This document shows, in pieces, positions 7,464-15,832 of a stretch of DNA of 43,123 nucleotides. Numbering within the stretch: position 1 is the first letter of the stretch; every line of letters starts with the position of its first letter. The DNA comes from Catenibacterium mitsuoka_A. GTDB taxonomy: Bacteria; Bacillota_I; Bacilli_A; Erysipelotrichales; Coprobacillaceae. The stretch lies in NCBI RefSeq assembly GCF_964259225.1, contig NZ_CAXVKN010000008.1; one strand, written 5' to 3'. The notes under the pieces were generated by a model. The model was not told the DNA's origin and did no database searches. It saw nothing but the letters and a program-made list of their open reading frames with translations. The translations under genes were made by a program, and so were the position numbers.

Positions 7464-7929
7464 TCAATTATTAATGACACTAGGATGTATCTGCATCCTA
7501 GTGTCTTGTGCTTTATTTGGTTATTCGCTCTATCGACAGAATAAAGAAATAAAGGATATACAAATACTATATAATCAAACAAAACAATTAATCCCCGATT
7601 CATATGTTTCATCTGAAGGTGCTTATTTAGATATAGATGGACATGATATATATGCGATACTTCAAGTCAATGATATCAAGTGGGTTATAAGTCATGAAGA
7701 AAGCCTTCCACATTATAAGAATAAGAATATAATCATTCCAGAATCATTATTGAAACAGGTGCAGTCATTAAAGAATAGGGATATACTTACTATTCATGCT
7801 GTATCTGGTGAAACAATAAAATATCAAGTAGAAGTCATTGGTAAAGTAGATCAACTCTCAAAAAGTATGCCTGCCTTGTATTGTAAGAATGGTTCTAGTT
7901 ATTATTGTATCAATCTAATTAAAGTGTAA
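7450..7929 (+). CDS. Membrane-anchored sortase-like protein of the pilus locus, catalytic residues not evident
   Basis: 159 residues overlapping the preceding pilin gene by 14 bp, hence the same transcript. One N-terminal membrane segment (about 5-25) precedes an extracellular domain. Parts follow the order of sortase strands: YLDIDGHDIYAILQV, then WVISHEESLP, then LKNRDILTIHAVSGETIKYQV, ending at YYCINLIKV. I cannot find a proper SGH box, TLxTC box or catalytic Arg. The position of YYCINL roughly matches that of the sortase Cys, so a vestigial or very divergent sortase is the best guess. It could serve in pilus assembly without catalysis. The sortase relation is inference from motif order. 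Confidence 0.55.
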   Translation: MKKISQLLMTLGCICILVSCALFGYSLYRQNKEIKDIQILYNQTKQLIPDSYVSSEGAYLDIDGHDIYAILQVNDIKWVISHEESLPHYKNKNIIIPESLLKQVQSLKNRDILTIHAVSGETIKYQVEVIGKVDQLSKSMPALYCKNGSSYYCINLIKV

Positions 7930-7984
7930 TATTTAGATAATACATAAATATTATATGAAAGTATAAGAAAAATAGAAAAAGCAG

Positions 7985-8013
7985 TTGACATGAGTGTGAT
8001 TATTCAGTATGAT
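7985..8013 (+). promoter_or_regulatory. Promoter of the aro operon
   Basis: A consensus -35 box TTGACA (7985-7990) and TATGAT -10 box (8008-8013) are separated by exactly 17 bases, directly upstream of the T-box leader. This is one of the strongest promoters in the window. Confidence 0.9.
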
Positions 8014-8019
8014 GAGTTC

Positions 8020-8292
8020 ACAAATTAAGAACTACTAAGTATAAATACAGTGAAAAGAAATAGTAGATATCTCAAAGAAGCATAGAGAATCCTTGGTTGG
8101 TGTAAAAGGATGTTTGAGGGATATTGAATTCATCTTGGAGTAGAGCGTTGAATGAATTAGGCGTTTCCGGTCACAACCGTTATATTGTCAGAGTATGATA
8201 GTACTCGTTGAGATATATCTAGTGATAGATATATAAAATAAGGTGGTAACACGAAGATACACTCTCGTCCTTATAGGATGAGAGTCTTTTAT
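8020..8292 (+). promoter_or_regulatory. T-box leader (probably tRNA-Phe responsive) of the aro operon
   Basis: The 300-base leader before aroF shows T-box parts in order. A stem I distal loop region (GGTTGGTG) is followed on the 3' side by GAATTCATC, in which TTC (8129-8131) fits the specifier position, a Phe codon. A small hairpin of the stem III type (GAGTA/TACTC, about 8196-8211) follows. The T-box sequence AAGGTGGTAACACG (8240-8253), which pairs with the tRNA acceptor end, comes before a terminator hairpin (ACTCTCGTCC/GGATGAGAGT with T run, 8261-8290). Uncharged tRNA-Phe would favour read-through. A Phe specifier fits an operon ending in pheA and aroK. T-box identity is near certain; the specifier assignment is by alignment by eye. 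Confidence 0.9.
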
Positions 8293-8325
8293 TTATACAG
8301 GTAGAAGATAAGAGGAGAAAAGATT

Positions 8326-9342
8326 ATGATTATTGTATTCAAACCAAAAACGAGTGAAGAAGATGTAAAGAAGATCCAGGCTAAGGTAGAAGAAAAAGGA
8401 TTAGAAACTCATTTAGTTGTAGGTCATGATGTGACTATCTGTGGTGTAATTGGTGATACTACTAAAGTAGATCCTAGAGATATTGAAGTTTCACCTTCTG
8501 TAGAAAAAGTAATGAGAGTTGAACAGCCTTATAAATTAGCTAACCGTGCATTCCATCCTGAAGATACTATTGTGGATGTAGATGGTGTTAAAGTAGGTGG
8601 AGGCCATATGGCTCTTATTGCTGGTCCTTGTTCTGTAGAATCAGAAGAACAGGTTATTGCGATTGCCAAGGAAGTAAAAGCAGCTGGTGCTAATATGCTT
8701 AGAGGTGGTGCATTCAAGCCTAGAACATCTCCATATGCATTCCAGGGATTAGGTTCTACTGGTTTAGATTACTTAGTAGCTGCTAAGAAGGAAACAGGTT
8801 TACCAATCGTATCAGAACTTATGAGTGCTGATGATATTGATGAATTCAATGAAAAGGTAGACTTAGTTCAGATTGGTGCAAGAAACATGCAGAACTTCAC
8901 TTTACTTAAGGAAGTAGGTGCAAGAGTTAAGAAACCTATCCTATTAAAGAGAGGACTAAGCGCAACATATCAGGAATGGATCATGAGTGCGGAATATATC
9001 ATGGCAAGTGGTAATGAGAATGTCATCCTGTGTGAAAGAGGTGTAAGAACATTCGAAACATATACAAGAAACACTCTAGACTTACAGGCTATTCCAGTAC
9101 TTAGAAAAATGACTCATCTACCTGTCATCATTGACCCATCACATGCTGGTGGTAAATGGTGGTTAGTAGAACCAATGGCTAAGGCAAGTGTTGCAGCAGG
9201 ATGTGATGGATTACTTATTGAAGTACATAATGATCCAGAACATGCACTATGTGATGGGGCTCAGTCGTTAAAGCCTAAAAAATATACAAAACTTATTGAA
9301 GAATTAAGAGAAATCGGCAAGGTTGTTGGAAAGGAAATCTAA
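8326..9342 (+). CDS. aroF: 3-deoxy-7-phosphoheptulonate synthase (DAHP synthase)
   Basis: 338 residues. It condenses phosphoenolpyruvate and erythrose 4-phosphate in the first step of the shikimate pathway. Residues about 1-65 form the ferredoxin-like regulatory domain of AroA(beta)/TM0343-type enzymes (MIIVFKPKTSEEDVKKIQAK). Residues about 70-335 form the TIM barrel. The substrate-binding motif GGAFKPRTSPYAFQGLG starts at about residue 127. LIAGPCSVES, ILLKRGLSATYQEW and IDPSHAGGKWW are also present, the last with the metal-binding His. The ATG follows an AGAGGAG site. No chorismate mutase domain is fused, unlike Bacillus AroA. It is the first gene of the operon behind the T-box. Confidence 0.96.
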   Translation: MIIVFKPKTSEEDVKKIQAKVEEKGLETHLVVGHDVTICGVIGDTTKVDPRDIEVSPSVEKVMRVEQPYKLANRAFHPEDTIVDVDGVKVGGGHMALIAGPCSVESEEQVIAIAKEVKAAGANMLRGGAFKPRTSPYAFQGLGSTGLDYLVAAKKETGLPIVSELMSADDIDEFNEKVDLVQIGARNMQNFTLLKEVGARVKKPILLKRGLSATYQEWIMSAEYIMASGNENVILCERGVRTFETYTRNTLDLQAIPVLRKMTHLPVIIDPSHAGGKWWLVEPMAKASVAAGCDGLLIEVHNDPEHALCDGAQSLKPKKYTKLIEELREIGKVVGKEI

Positions 9343-9343
9343 A

Positions 9344-10402
9344 ATGAAATTAAATGTGAACTTAGGAAAAGACAGTTATCCTATATATATTGAACAAGGT
9401 ATCTTAAATAAAACAAAAGAACTTATTTCCCAGGTCTTCACAGGTGCGAAAATCGTTATTGTCTCTGACGATAACGTTTTTCCACTTTATGGAGAACAGA
9501 TAGTCAATCAGTTAAAAGATACTTATGAAGTCTCTACAGTAGTCATTCCTCATGGAGAACCATCTAAGAGATTTGATATTTTACCTTCTATCTATTCACA
9601 ATTACTAGAAGCTAAGATTACAAGAACTGATTTACTTATTGCGCTAGGTGGAGGCGTTATTGGTGATTTAGCTGGATTTGTGGCAAGTACTTATATGCGT
9701 GGTATTAAGTTTGTACAGATTCCTACTTCATTATTATCACAGGTTGACTCTTCAGTAGGTGGTAAAGTGGCTGTAGATTTACCTGAAGGAAAGAACTTAG
9801 TCGGTGCTTTTAAACATCCATTACTTGTTCTTATTGATCCACTCACTCTTAAAACATTAGATCCTCATTTTATTACTGATGGTATGGGAGAAGTCATTAA
9901 ATATGGCTGTATCAAGGATAAAGAACTATTTGATCAATTAGCTGGTTATAGAGACTTTGATGATCTTTATAAAGACATTGATGAAATCATCTATAAATGT
10001 GTAGATATCAAAAGAGATGTTGTAGAAAAGGACTTATATGATTTTGGTGATCGCTTATGCTTAAACTTTGGCCATACTATTGGACACTCAATCGAGCAAC
10101 ATTTCCATTATGAAAAATATTCTCATGGTGAAGCAGTAGGAATCGGTATGGTAGCTATCACGCGTATCGCAGAACTTAAAGGCTTATGTGAACAAGGCAC
10201 TACAAAACGTATAGAAGAAGCCTTAAGTCACTATAACCTTCCTACTCATGCCAATGTCCCTACAAAAGAACTACTTAAAGCCATTGATCTAGATAAGAAA
10301 AACATCAATTCAACACTATCTTTTGTTTTACTTAAAACAATAGGAGAGTATTATGTACATAAGGATCAAAAAGAGATGATTCTGGAAGTAGAGGACATAT
10401 AA
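9344..10402 (+). CDS. aroB: 3-dehydroquinate synthase
   Basis: 352 residues from ATG 9344 (MKLNVNLGKDSYPIYIEQGI), one base after the aroF stop and behind AAGGAAA; an earlier in-frame TTG at 9323 would lie inside aroF. It converts DAHP to 3-dehydroquinate using NAD and a divalent metal. The nucleotide-binding segment GGGVIGDLAGFVA is present, as are IPTSLLSQVDSSVGGK and the metal ligands in GEVIKYG (Glu), NFGHTIGHSIE (His) and HGEAVGIGM (His). Its stop codon overlaps the aroA start (TAATG), as expected for co-translated operon genes. Confidence 0.96.
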   Translation: MKLNVNLGKDSYPIYIEQGILNKTKELISQVFTGAKIVIVSDDNVFPLYGEQIVNQLKDTYEVSTVVIPHGEPSKRFDILPSIYSQLLEAKITRTDLLIALGGGVIGDLAGFVASTYMRGIKFVQIPTSLLSQVDSSVGGKVAVDLPEGKNLVGAFKHPLLVLIDPLTLKTLDPHFITDGMGEVIKYGCIKDKELFDQLAGYRDFDDLYKDIDEIIYKCVDIKRDVVEKDLYDFGDRLCLNFGHTIGHSIEQHFHYEKYSHGEAVGIGMVAITRIAELKGLCEQGTTKRIEEALSHYNLPTHANVPTKELLKAIDLDKKNINSTLSFVLLKTIGEYYVHKDQKEMILEVEDI

Positions 10403-11673
10403 TGACAAAAATCACAATTACACCAAAAACACTTCAAGGAACAATTGCGGTTCCCCCTTCTAAATCATTAGCCCATCGTGCTATTATCTGTGCAGCCCTC
10501 GCGCCAGGTATGAGCCGTATTAGCGGTATTGATTACTCAGAAGACATTGAAGCTACAATAGAAGGTATGAAAGCCTTAGGTGCTATTATTAAACAGGAAG
10601 GCGATACTTTAATTATTGATGGTTCTATTACTTTAGGACTAGGAAGAGTAGAAATAGATGCCCATGAATCAGGCTCTACATTACGTTTCCTTATGCCTTT
10701 ATCACTCGTTAACTTTTCTCGTGTACATTTTGTAGGTAAAGGAAAACTTGGACAAAGACCACTTGATGTATACTATGATATCTTTGATAAACAAAAGATT
10801 GCATACCTTAGAAAAGACTCAGAACGTTTAGATGTTATTCTAGATGGTCAGCTTCATTCAGATATATTTGAAGTACCAGGTAATGTTTCTTCACAATTTA
10901 TCAGTGGTTTATTATTCACTTTACCTTTATTAAAGGGCGATTCTTTAATTAAAATCACTACACCATTAGAATCTAAAGGTTATATTGACTTAACACTTGA
11001 TATGTTAGAAAAGTTTGGTATTGAAATTATTAATCATGATTATCAGGCATTCCAGATCCGTGGTAATCAGAACTATAAACCATGTGATTACAATGTAGAA
11101 GCGGACTTCTCACAAGCTGCTTTCTATCTAGTTGCTGATTTACTAGGAAGTGATATTACACTTACTAATCTTAATATGCACTCATCACAAGGTGATAGAG
11201 CTATTTTAGATATTATGGAACAGATGGGTGGAGAAATTGTAGAAACAAGTGCGGGTATTAAAGTAGTCTGCGACAAAATCAAACCTGCCACTATTGATGC
11301 TTCACAATGTCCAGATTTGATGCCTGTTGTATCAGTGGCTTGTGGTCTTGCAGAAGGGACATCACACATTATTAATGCATCACGTTTACGTATTAAAGAA
11401 TGTGACCGTCTGACTGCTTCTGTAGAACTATTAAAAACTGCTGGTATTGATGCAGTTGAAGAAGAAGACAGTATGACCATTGTTGGTTCTGATTCTTATA
11501 ATAGTGCAGAAGTAACAAGCTCTAATGATCATCGTATGTGTATGGCTGAAGCTATTTTGTCTACACGTGCCAATGGTCCAATTACTATTGATGATAAGGA
11601 TTGTGTTAAGAAGAGCTATCCAGGCTTCTTTGAAGACTTTACATCTCTAGGTGGTGAATATCATGAGTGCTAA
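10402..11673 (+). CDS. aroA: 5-enolpyruvylshikimate-3-phosphate synthase
   Basis: 423 residues, the normal length. It joins phosphoenolpyruvate to shikimate 3-phosphate. Visible motifs are PPSKSLAHRAIICAALA (substrate-binding Lys), HESGSTLRFLMPL, the catalytic-region VEADFSQAAFYLVADLL, RLRIKECDRL, SNDHRMCMAEAI and the C-terminal CVKKSYPGFFEDF. The ESGSTLRFL form, rather than NAGTAMR, places it with Gram-positive class II-like enzymes. The start overlaps the aroB stop. The 3' end overlaps aroC by 11 bp. Confidence 0.96.
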   Translation: MTKITITPKTLQGTIAVPPSKSLAHRAIICAALAPGMSRISGIDYSEDIEATIEGMKALGAIIKQEGDTLIIDGSITLGLGRVEIDAHESGSTLRFLMPLSLVNFSRVHFVGKGKLGQRPLDVYYDIFDKQKIAYLRKDSERLDVILDGQLHSDIFEVPGNVSSQFISGLLFTLPLLKGDSLIKITTPLESKGYIDLTLDMLEKFGIEIINHDYQAFQIRGNQNYKPCDYNVEADFSQAAFYLVADLLGSDITLTNLNMHSSQGDRAILDIMEQMGGEIVETSAGIKVVCDKIKPATIDASQCPDLMPVVSVACGLAEGTSHIINASRLRIKECDRLTASVELLKTAGIDAVEEEDSMTIVGSDSYNSAEVTSSNDHRMCMAEAILSTRANGPITIDDKDCVKKSYPGFFEDFTSLGGEYHEC

Positions 11674-12739
11674 TTGGGGACATCATATCGAATTATCTTT
11701 ATTTGGTGAAAGCCATGGGAAGGCTATTGGCATCACAATAGGTAATCTCCCTGCTGGTATTAAGCTAGATATGGATGCCATTAATAAGGATATGCAAAGA
11801 CGTGCGCCAGGTAAGAACCTAATGAGTACACAAAGAAAAGAAGCAGACGAAGTAGAAATACTCAGTGGTGTATTAGATGGTTATACAACAGGTGCACCAT
11901 TATGTGGAATTATTAAAAATACATCCCAGCATTCTAAAGACTATTCTTATTTGAAGGATAATATGCGTCCAGGACATTCAGATTATCCTGCTTATATTAA
12001 ATATAAAGGCTTTAATGATGTGAGAGGAGGGGGACACTTCTCTGGCAGACTTACAGCACCAATCGTTTTTGCAGGTGCTATCGCAAAACAGATCTTAAAA
12101 GAAAAAGGTATTCATGTCGGTGCACATATTCTTTCTATTAAAGATGTGAAGGACACGCATTATCCTTTAGATATTTCTCCATCTTACTTAGAAGAATTAA
12201 ATCAAAAAGACTATCCTGTTATTCATGATGATGTCTATGCTTTAATGCAGGAAACAATCGAAGAAGCGAGAAAGGAAGGCAATAGTGTAGGTGGAAAGAT
12301 TGAATGTGCTGTCACTGGACTACCAGCAGGAGTTGGAAATCCTTTCTTTGATAGTATTGAAGCCCATTTATCACCATTATTCTTTAGTATTCCTGCAGTT
12401 AAGTCAGTTTCATTTGGTGATCTAGATGATATTACTTTACTTAAAGGATCAGAAGCGAATGATGCCTACTATTATGAAGGAGAAGAAGTGAAAACTTCTA
12501 CAAACCATAATGGTGGTATTACAGGTGGTATAACTAACGGTATGCCATTACTCTTTACGGTAGGTATTAAACCAACCCCATCTATTTCCTTAAAACAGAA
12601 TACAATCAATGTGAAAACACATGAAAATACAGAATTAGAAATCGTAGGAAGACATGATCCATGTATCATTCCTCGTGCGATTGTCGTTGTAGAAGCTATG
12701 GCAGCACTAGGTGTATTAGATATGCTGGAGGAACTATGA
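11663..12739 (+). CDS. aroC: Chorismate synthase
   Basis: 358 residues from ATG 11663 (MSANWGHHIELSLFGESHG), preceded at a good distance by AGGTGG inside aroA; an in-frame GTG at 11651 is less likely. It forms chorismate from 5-enolpyruvylshikimate-3-phosphate with reduced FMN. FGESHG near the N-terminus, RRAPGKNLMSTQRKEADEVE, GHSDYPAYIKY, RGGGHFSGRLTAP and the late GRHDPCIIPRAI are all family signatures. It is followed by pheA with an ATGA start/stop overlap. Confidence 0.96.
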   Translation: MSANWGHHIELSLFGESHGKAIGITIGNLPAGIKLDMDAINKDMQRRAPGKNLMSTQRKEADEVEILSGVLDGYTTGAPLCGIIKNTSQHSKDYSYLKDNMRPGHSDYPAYIKYKGFNDVRGGGHFSGRLTAPIVFAGAIAKQILKEKGIHVGAHILSIKDVKDTHYPLDISPSYLEELNQKDYPVIHDDVYALMQETIEEARKEGNSVGGKIECAVTGLPAGVGNPFFDSIEAHLSPLFFSIPAVKSVSFGDLDDITLLKGSEANDAYYYEGEEVKTSTNHNGGITGGITNGMPLLFTVGIKPTPSISLKQNTINVKTHENTELEIVGRHDPCIIPRAIVVVEAMAALGVLDMLEEL

Positions 12740-13851
12740 AAGATTTAAAAACATGTCGAGAAGAAATAGATGCAATCGATAAGGAAATCATTGCTTTATT
12801 TGAAAAACGTATGCATGTAGCTAAGGATGTTATTACATATAAATTAGCGCATGATATGCAGATCTTCCAGAAAGATAGAGAAAAAGAAGTTATCCAGAAG
12901 AATGTAGATCGTTTAGAAGATAAATCTCTAGAATCTTACGCAAAAACATTTGTCCAGGATACAATGAATCTTTCTAAAAGCTATCAGTCTACTTTTATTC
13001 CTTTAAAGAAATATGAAGCAACTGAAATTAAAGAAAACTTTAAAGTAGGTTACCAAGGTGTTCCAGGATCTTTTTCTAATCAGGCTATGAAAAGCTGGTT
13101 TGGAGACATTGAAGGCATCAACTACCCTCATTTTGAAGATGTCTATCAGGCATTAGAAAAAGGTGAAATAGACTATGGCGTACTCCCTTTAGAAAACTCT
13201 TCTACAGGTGCTATTAATGATAACTATGACTTACTGACTCAATATGGCTTTTATATTGTAGGTGAGCAATCTATCACAATAGATCAGAATCTACTTGGTA
13301 TCAAAGGAGCCACTCTAGAAGATATCAAAGATGTCTATAGTCATATACAAGGCTTAAAACAAACATCTGAATTCTTAAATGCACATCATATTGAAGGTCA
13401 TGAGTATCTCAATACAGCTGCAGCTGCTAAGTATATCAGTGAAGCACAGGATAGACATATCGGTGCCATTGCCTCTAGTGAAGCAGCTAAACTCTATAAT
13501 CTTGATATTATTGCCAAGGCAATACAAAATGATCAAAGCAATCATACACGCTTTATCATTATCGCAAGACAATATGAAATCAGACCATCTGCCAATCGTA
13601 TCAGCATGGTCTTCACAGTCAATCATGAAGTCGGTGCTCTTTATGAAGTCATGAGAGTCGTTAAAGAACACAACATCAACATGGCTCGCATTGAATCAAG
13701 ACCACTCCCATTATCTCCATGGGAATACTATTTCTATTTAGATGTAGATGGTAACTTGAATCAAGATCATGTTCAGCGTGCTTTACAGGAAATCAAAACA
13801 TATACCAATACATTCAGAATGATTGGTAACTATGAAAGGAAGGAATCATGA
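12736..13851 (+). CDS. pheA: Bifunctional chorismate mutase / prephenate dehydratase (P-protein)
   Basis: 371 residues from ATG 12736 (GGAGG site 5 bases upstream). Residues about 1-85 are an AroQ-type chorismate mutase helix domain (CREEIDAIDKEIIALFEKRM). Residues about 105-285 are prephenate dehydratase (VGYQGVPGSFSNQA; the catalytic HTRF box). Residues about 290-365 are an ACT domain with GALYEVM and the ESRP phenylalanine-binding motif (ARIESRPLPL). It thus takes chorismate to phenylpyruvate and is probably feedback inhibited by Phe, in line with the apparent Phe specifier in the operon leader. Many Firmicutes have separate mutase and dehydratase proteins; here they are fused. It overlaps both neighbours by ATGA. 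Confidence 0.95.
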   Translation: MKDLKTCREEIDAIDKEIIALFEKRMHVAKDVITYKLAHDMQIFQKDREKEVIQKNVDRLEDKSLESYAKTFVQDTMNLSKSYQSTFIPLKKYEATEIKENFKVGYQGVPGSFSNQAMKSWFGDIEGINYPHFEDVYQALEKGEIDYGVLPLENSSTGAINDNYDLLTQYGFYIVGEQSITIDQNLLGIKGATLEDIKDVYSHIQGLKQTSEFLNAHHIEGHEYLNTAAAAKYISEAQDRHIGAIASSEAAKLYNLDIIAKAIQNDQSNHTRFIIIARQYEIRPSANRISMVFTVNHEVGALYEVMRVVKEHNINMARIESRPLPLSPWEYYFYLDVDGNLNQDHVQRALQEIKTYTNTFRMIGNYERKES

Positions 13852-14357
13852 AAAATATCGTTTTAATTGGAATTATGGGAAGTGGTAAAACAACGTTTGG
13901 AAAAATTCTTTCACAAAAAACAGGTCATGAAATGATTGACCTTGATGATTATCTTGTGAATCGCTTTAATATGTCCATTCCTGATATGTTTCAAATTTCT
14001 GAAGACTACTTCAGAAACAATGAAACAATATGTTGTCAGGAAGTATCAGAACTTGAAGGTAAAATCATCTCTACTGGTGGTGGAGTGATTAAAAGACCTG
14101 AAAATATTGGATATTTAAAGAAGAATGGTGTTGTTTTCTATATTGACCGTCCAATTGAAGATATTGTGAAGGATGTCAATCCAAGTGGCAGACCTCTATT
14201 AAAGGATGGCCCAGATAAACTCTATGCCTTAGATAAAGAACGTAGAGATAAATATATGTCCTCATGTGACTATCATATTATAAATGATGGTTCACTTGAA
14301 AAAGTCATAGATACCATTCTAGATATCATGAAGAAATACGATAAATCCCCATTATAA
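13848..14357 (+). CDS. aroK: Shikimate kinase
   Basis: 169 residues. It phosphorylates shikimate with ATP. The P-loop GIMGSGKTT (residues about 8-16), the Mg/shikimate segment MIDLDDYLV, the shikimate-binding STGGGVIKRPENI and the lid GRPLL are present. It is the last gene of the aro operon; aroD (dehydroquinase) and aroE (shikimate dehydrogenase) are not in this window and must be elsewhere. The terminator stem uses the last codons of the gene. Confidence 0.94.
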   Translation: MKNIVLIGIMGSGKTTFGKILSQKTGHEMIDLDDYLVNRFNMSIPDMFQISEDYFRNNETICCQEVSELEGKIISTGGGVIKRPENIGYLKKNGVVFYIDRPIEDIVKDVNPSGRPLLKDGPDKLYALDKERRDKYMSSCDYHIINDGSLEKVIDTILDIMKKYDKSPL

Positions 14358-14370
14358 GGGGATTTTTTTT
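14343..14370 (+). terminator. Terminator of the aro operon
   Basis: AAATCCCC and GGGGATTT form an 8-bp stem with a 7-base loop containing the aroK stop codon, followed by a run of Ts. Confidence 0.92.
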
Positions 14371-14374
14371 ATAT

Positions 14375-14403
14375 TTGCATAAAATGTAATTATGTACTAT
14401 AAT
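14375..14403 (+). promoter_or_regulatory. Promoter of the purine permease gene
   Basis: TTGCAT (14375-14380) and TATAAT (14398-14403) are spaced by 17 bases just after the aro terminator. The leader to the ATG is only about 20 bases, so there is no room for a purine riboswitch. Confidence 0.8.
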
Positions 14404-14430
14404 GGGGCTTTGTTTTGAGAGGAGAAAACA

Positions 14431-15750
14431 ATGGAAAAATTATTTCACTTAAAAGAACATGGGACAAATGTTAAGACTGAAATACTAGCTGGTATTACAA
14501 CTTTCTTAGCAATGGCCTATATTCTTGCAGTCAACCCTGCCATTCTAGGACAGGCACACATGAGTCATCAGGGTGTTTTTTTAGCAACTGCAATCTCTGC
14601 AGGTGCCGCAAGCATCTTTATGGGATTAATGGCAAACTACCCTGTTTCTCTTGCGCCAGGAATGGGGGTTAATGCATTATTCACTTATACAATTGTAGGA
14701 CAGATGGGATTATCACCTGAAGGCGCACTTGCCTGTGTATTCGTGTCAGGTATCATCTTTGTCATCATTACAGTGACAAACATCCGTCGTATGATTATTA
14801 ATGCGATTCCTGCACAGTTAAAACTTGCGATTGGTGCAGGTATTGGTTTCTTTGTCGCATTCGTAGGTTTAAAGAATGCAGGTATCGTAGTGGCAAGTGA
14901 ATCTACATTTGTATCACTAGGAAACTTTAAGAATCCAACAGTATTACTTGCTTTATTTGGTATCATCATCACATTAGTATTATTAGTAAAGAATAAGCCT
15001 GCAGCCGTATTTTATGGCTTAATCATTACTGCAGTAGTGGGTGTTGTATTTGGTTCATTCTTTGGACTAAAAGGAATGCCACAGTTACCAACTAAACTTG
15101 TATCAGTGAACTTTGATTTCAGTTTAGTAGGTGCTTTTGCAAGAGGGTTCAACGAAATGTTCACTCATCCACAGTGTATCGTTGCAATTTTCTCATTATT
15201 ATTCGTAGATTTCTTTGATACAGCCGGTACATTAGTAGCTGTTGCATCTAAAGCTGATCTTATTGATGAAAATGGTGAATTAGTGAATGTTGAACGTGCA
15301 TTACTTGCAGATGCAGTAGGTACTGTATTTGGTTCAATGATCGGTACTTCTACAGTGACATCTTTCGTAGAATCTACTTCAGGTGTAGGCGTAGGTGGAC
15401 GTACTGGTTTAACTGCATGTACAACAGGTATCTGTTTCTTATTAACAGTATTCTTCTATCCAGTATTATCTATGATTACTGATGCAGTCACTGCCCCAGC
15501 TTTAGTTATCGTTGGTATTTTAATGGCGTCACAGTTAAAGGATATCAAGTGGGATAACTTGATCTTTGCGGCAAGTGGTTTTGTGACTATCATCTTTATG
15601 ATTCTTGGATATTCAATCAGTAATGGTATCGCATTAGGATTCATCGTTTATGTCATCAGCATGATTGCGACAGGTCAGGCTAAAGATATCAATAAGATGG
15701 TTTGGGTACTATTCTTATTATTTATCGCTTATTTCGCATTCTTAATCTAA
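14431..15750 (+). CDS. NCS2 family guanine/hypoxanthine permease (PbuG/AzgA-like)
   Basis: 439 residues, almost wholly hydrophobic, with about 12-14 membrane segments. It begins LFHLKEHGTNVKTEILAGIT and TFLAMAYILAVNPAIL, typical of the AzgA-type branch of the nucleobase:cation symporters. Conserved segments include APGMGVNALFTYT, the central LLFVDFFDTAGTLVAVASKA and FGSMIGTSTVTSFVESTSGV. It most likely takes up guanine, hypoxanthine or adenine with protons. The gene stands alone between its own promoter and terminator. Substrate choice within the family cannot be read from the sequence. Confidence 0.9.
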   Translation: MEKLFHLKEHGTNVKTEILAGITTFLAMAYILAVNPAILGQAHMSHQGVFLATAISAGAASIFMGLMANYPVSLAPGMGVNALFTYTIVGQMGLSPEGALACVFVSGIIFVIITVTNIRRMIINAIPAQLKLAIGAGIGFFVAFVGLKNAGIVVASESTFVSLGNFKNPTVLLALFGIIITLVLLVKNKPAAVFYGLIITAVVGVVFGSFFGLKGMPQLPTKLVSVNFDFSLVGAFARGFNEMFTHPQCIVAIFSLLFVDFFDTAGTLVAVASKADLIDENGELVNVERALLADAVGTVFGSMIGTSTVTSFVESTSGVGVGGRTGLTACTTGICFLLTVFFYPVLSMITDAVTAPALVIVGILMASQLKDIKWDNLIFAASGFVTIIFMILGYSISNGIALGFIVYVISMIATGQAKDINKMVWVLFLLFIAYFAFLI

Positions 15751-15773
15751 AACCAGCATTGCTGGTTTTTTTC
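15751..15773 (+). terminator. Terminator of the permease gene
   Basis: AACCAGC/GCTGGTT is a 7-bp stem with a 3-base loop, starting at the end of the stop codon and followed by a T-rich run. Confidence 0.88.
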
Positions 15774-15799
15774 TTTTGTTCATATACTGTTTTTATAAC

Positions 15800-15819
15800 T
15801 TGAGTATAATAATACTCAA
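15800..15819 (+). promoter_or_regulatory. Palindrome overlapping the -10 box, probable operator
   Basis: TTGAGTAT and ATACTCAA form perfect 8-bp arms around AATA. The palindrome contains the TATAAT -10 box (15805-15810) and ends directly before the AAGGAG ribosome binding site of the next gene. A protein bound here would block RNA polymerase. No T run follows, so it is not a terminator. No clear -35 box is seen. Confidence 0.6.
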
Positions 15820-15832
15820 AGGAGTGAGATGT

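Noticed and set aside
13375..13671. ORFs in other frames inside pheA
   Set aside because: They are shadows of the prephenate dehydratase and ACT domains, with no ribosome sites or family motifs.
14404..14430. Purine riboswitch before the permease gene
   Set aside because: The leader is only about 20-25 bases, too short for the aptamer.
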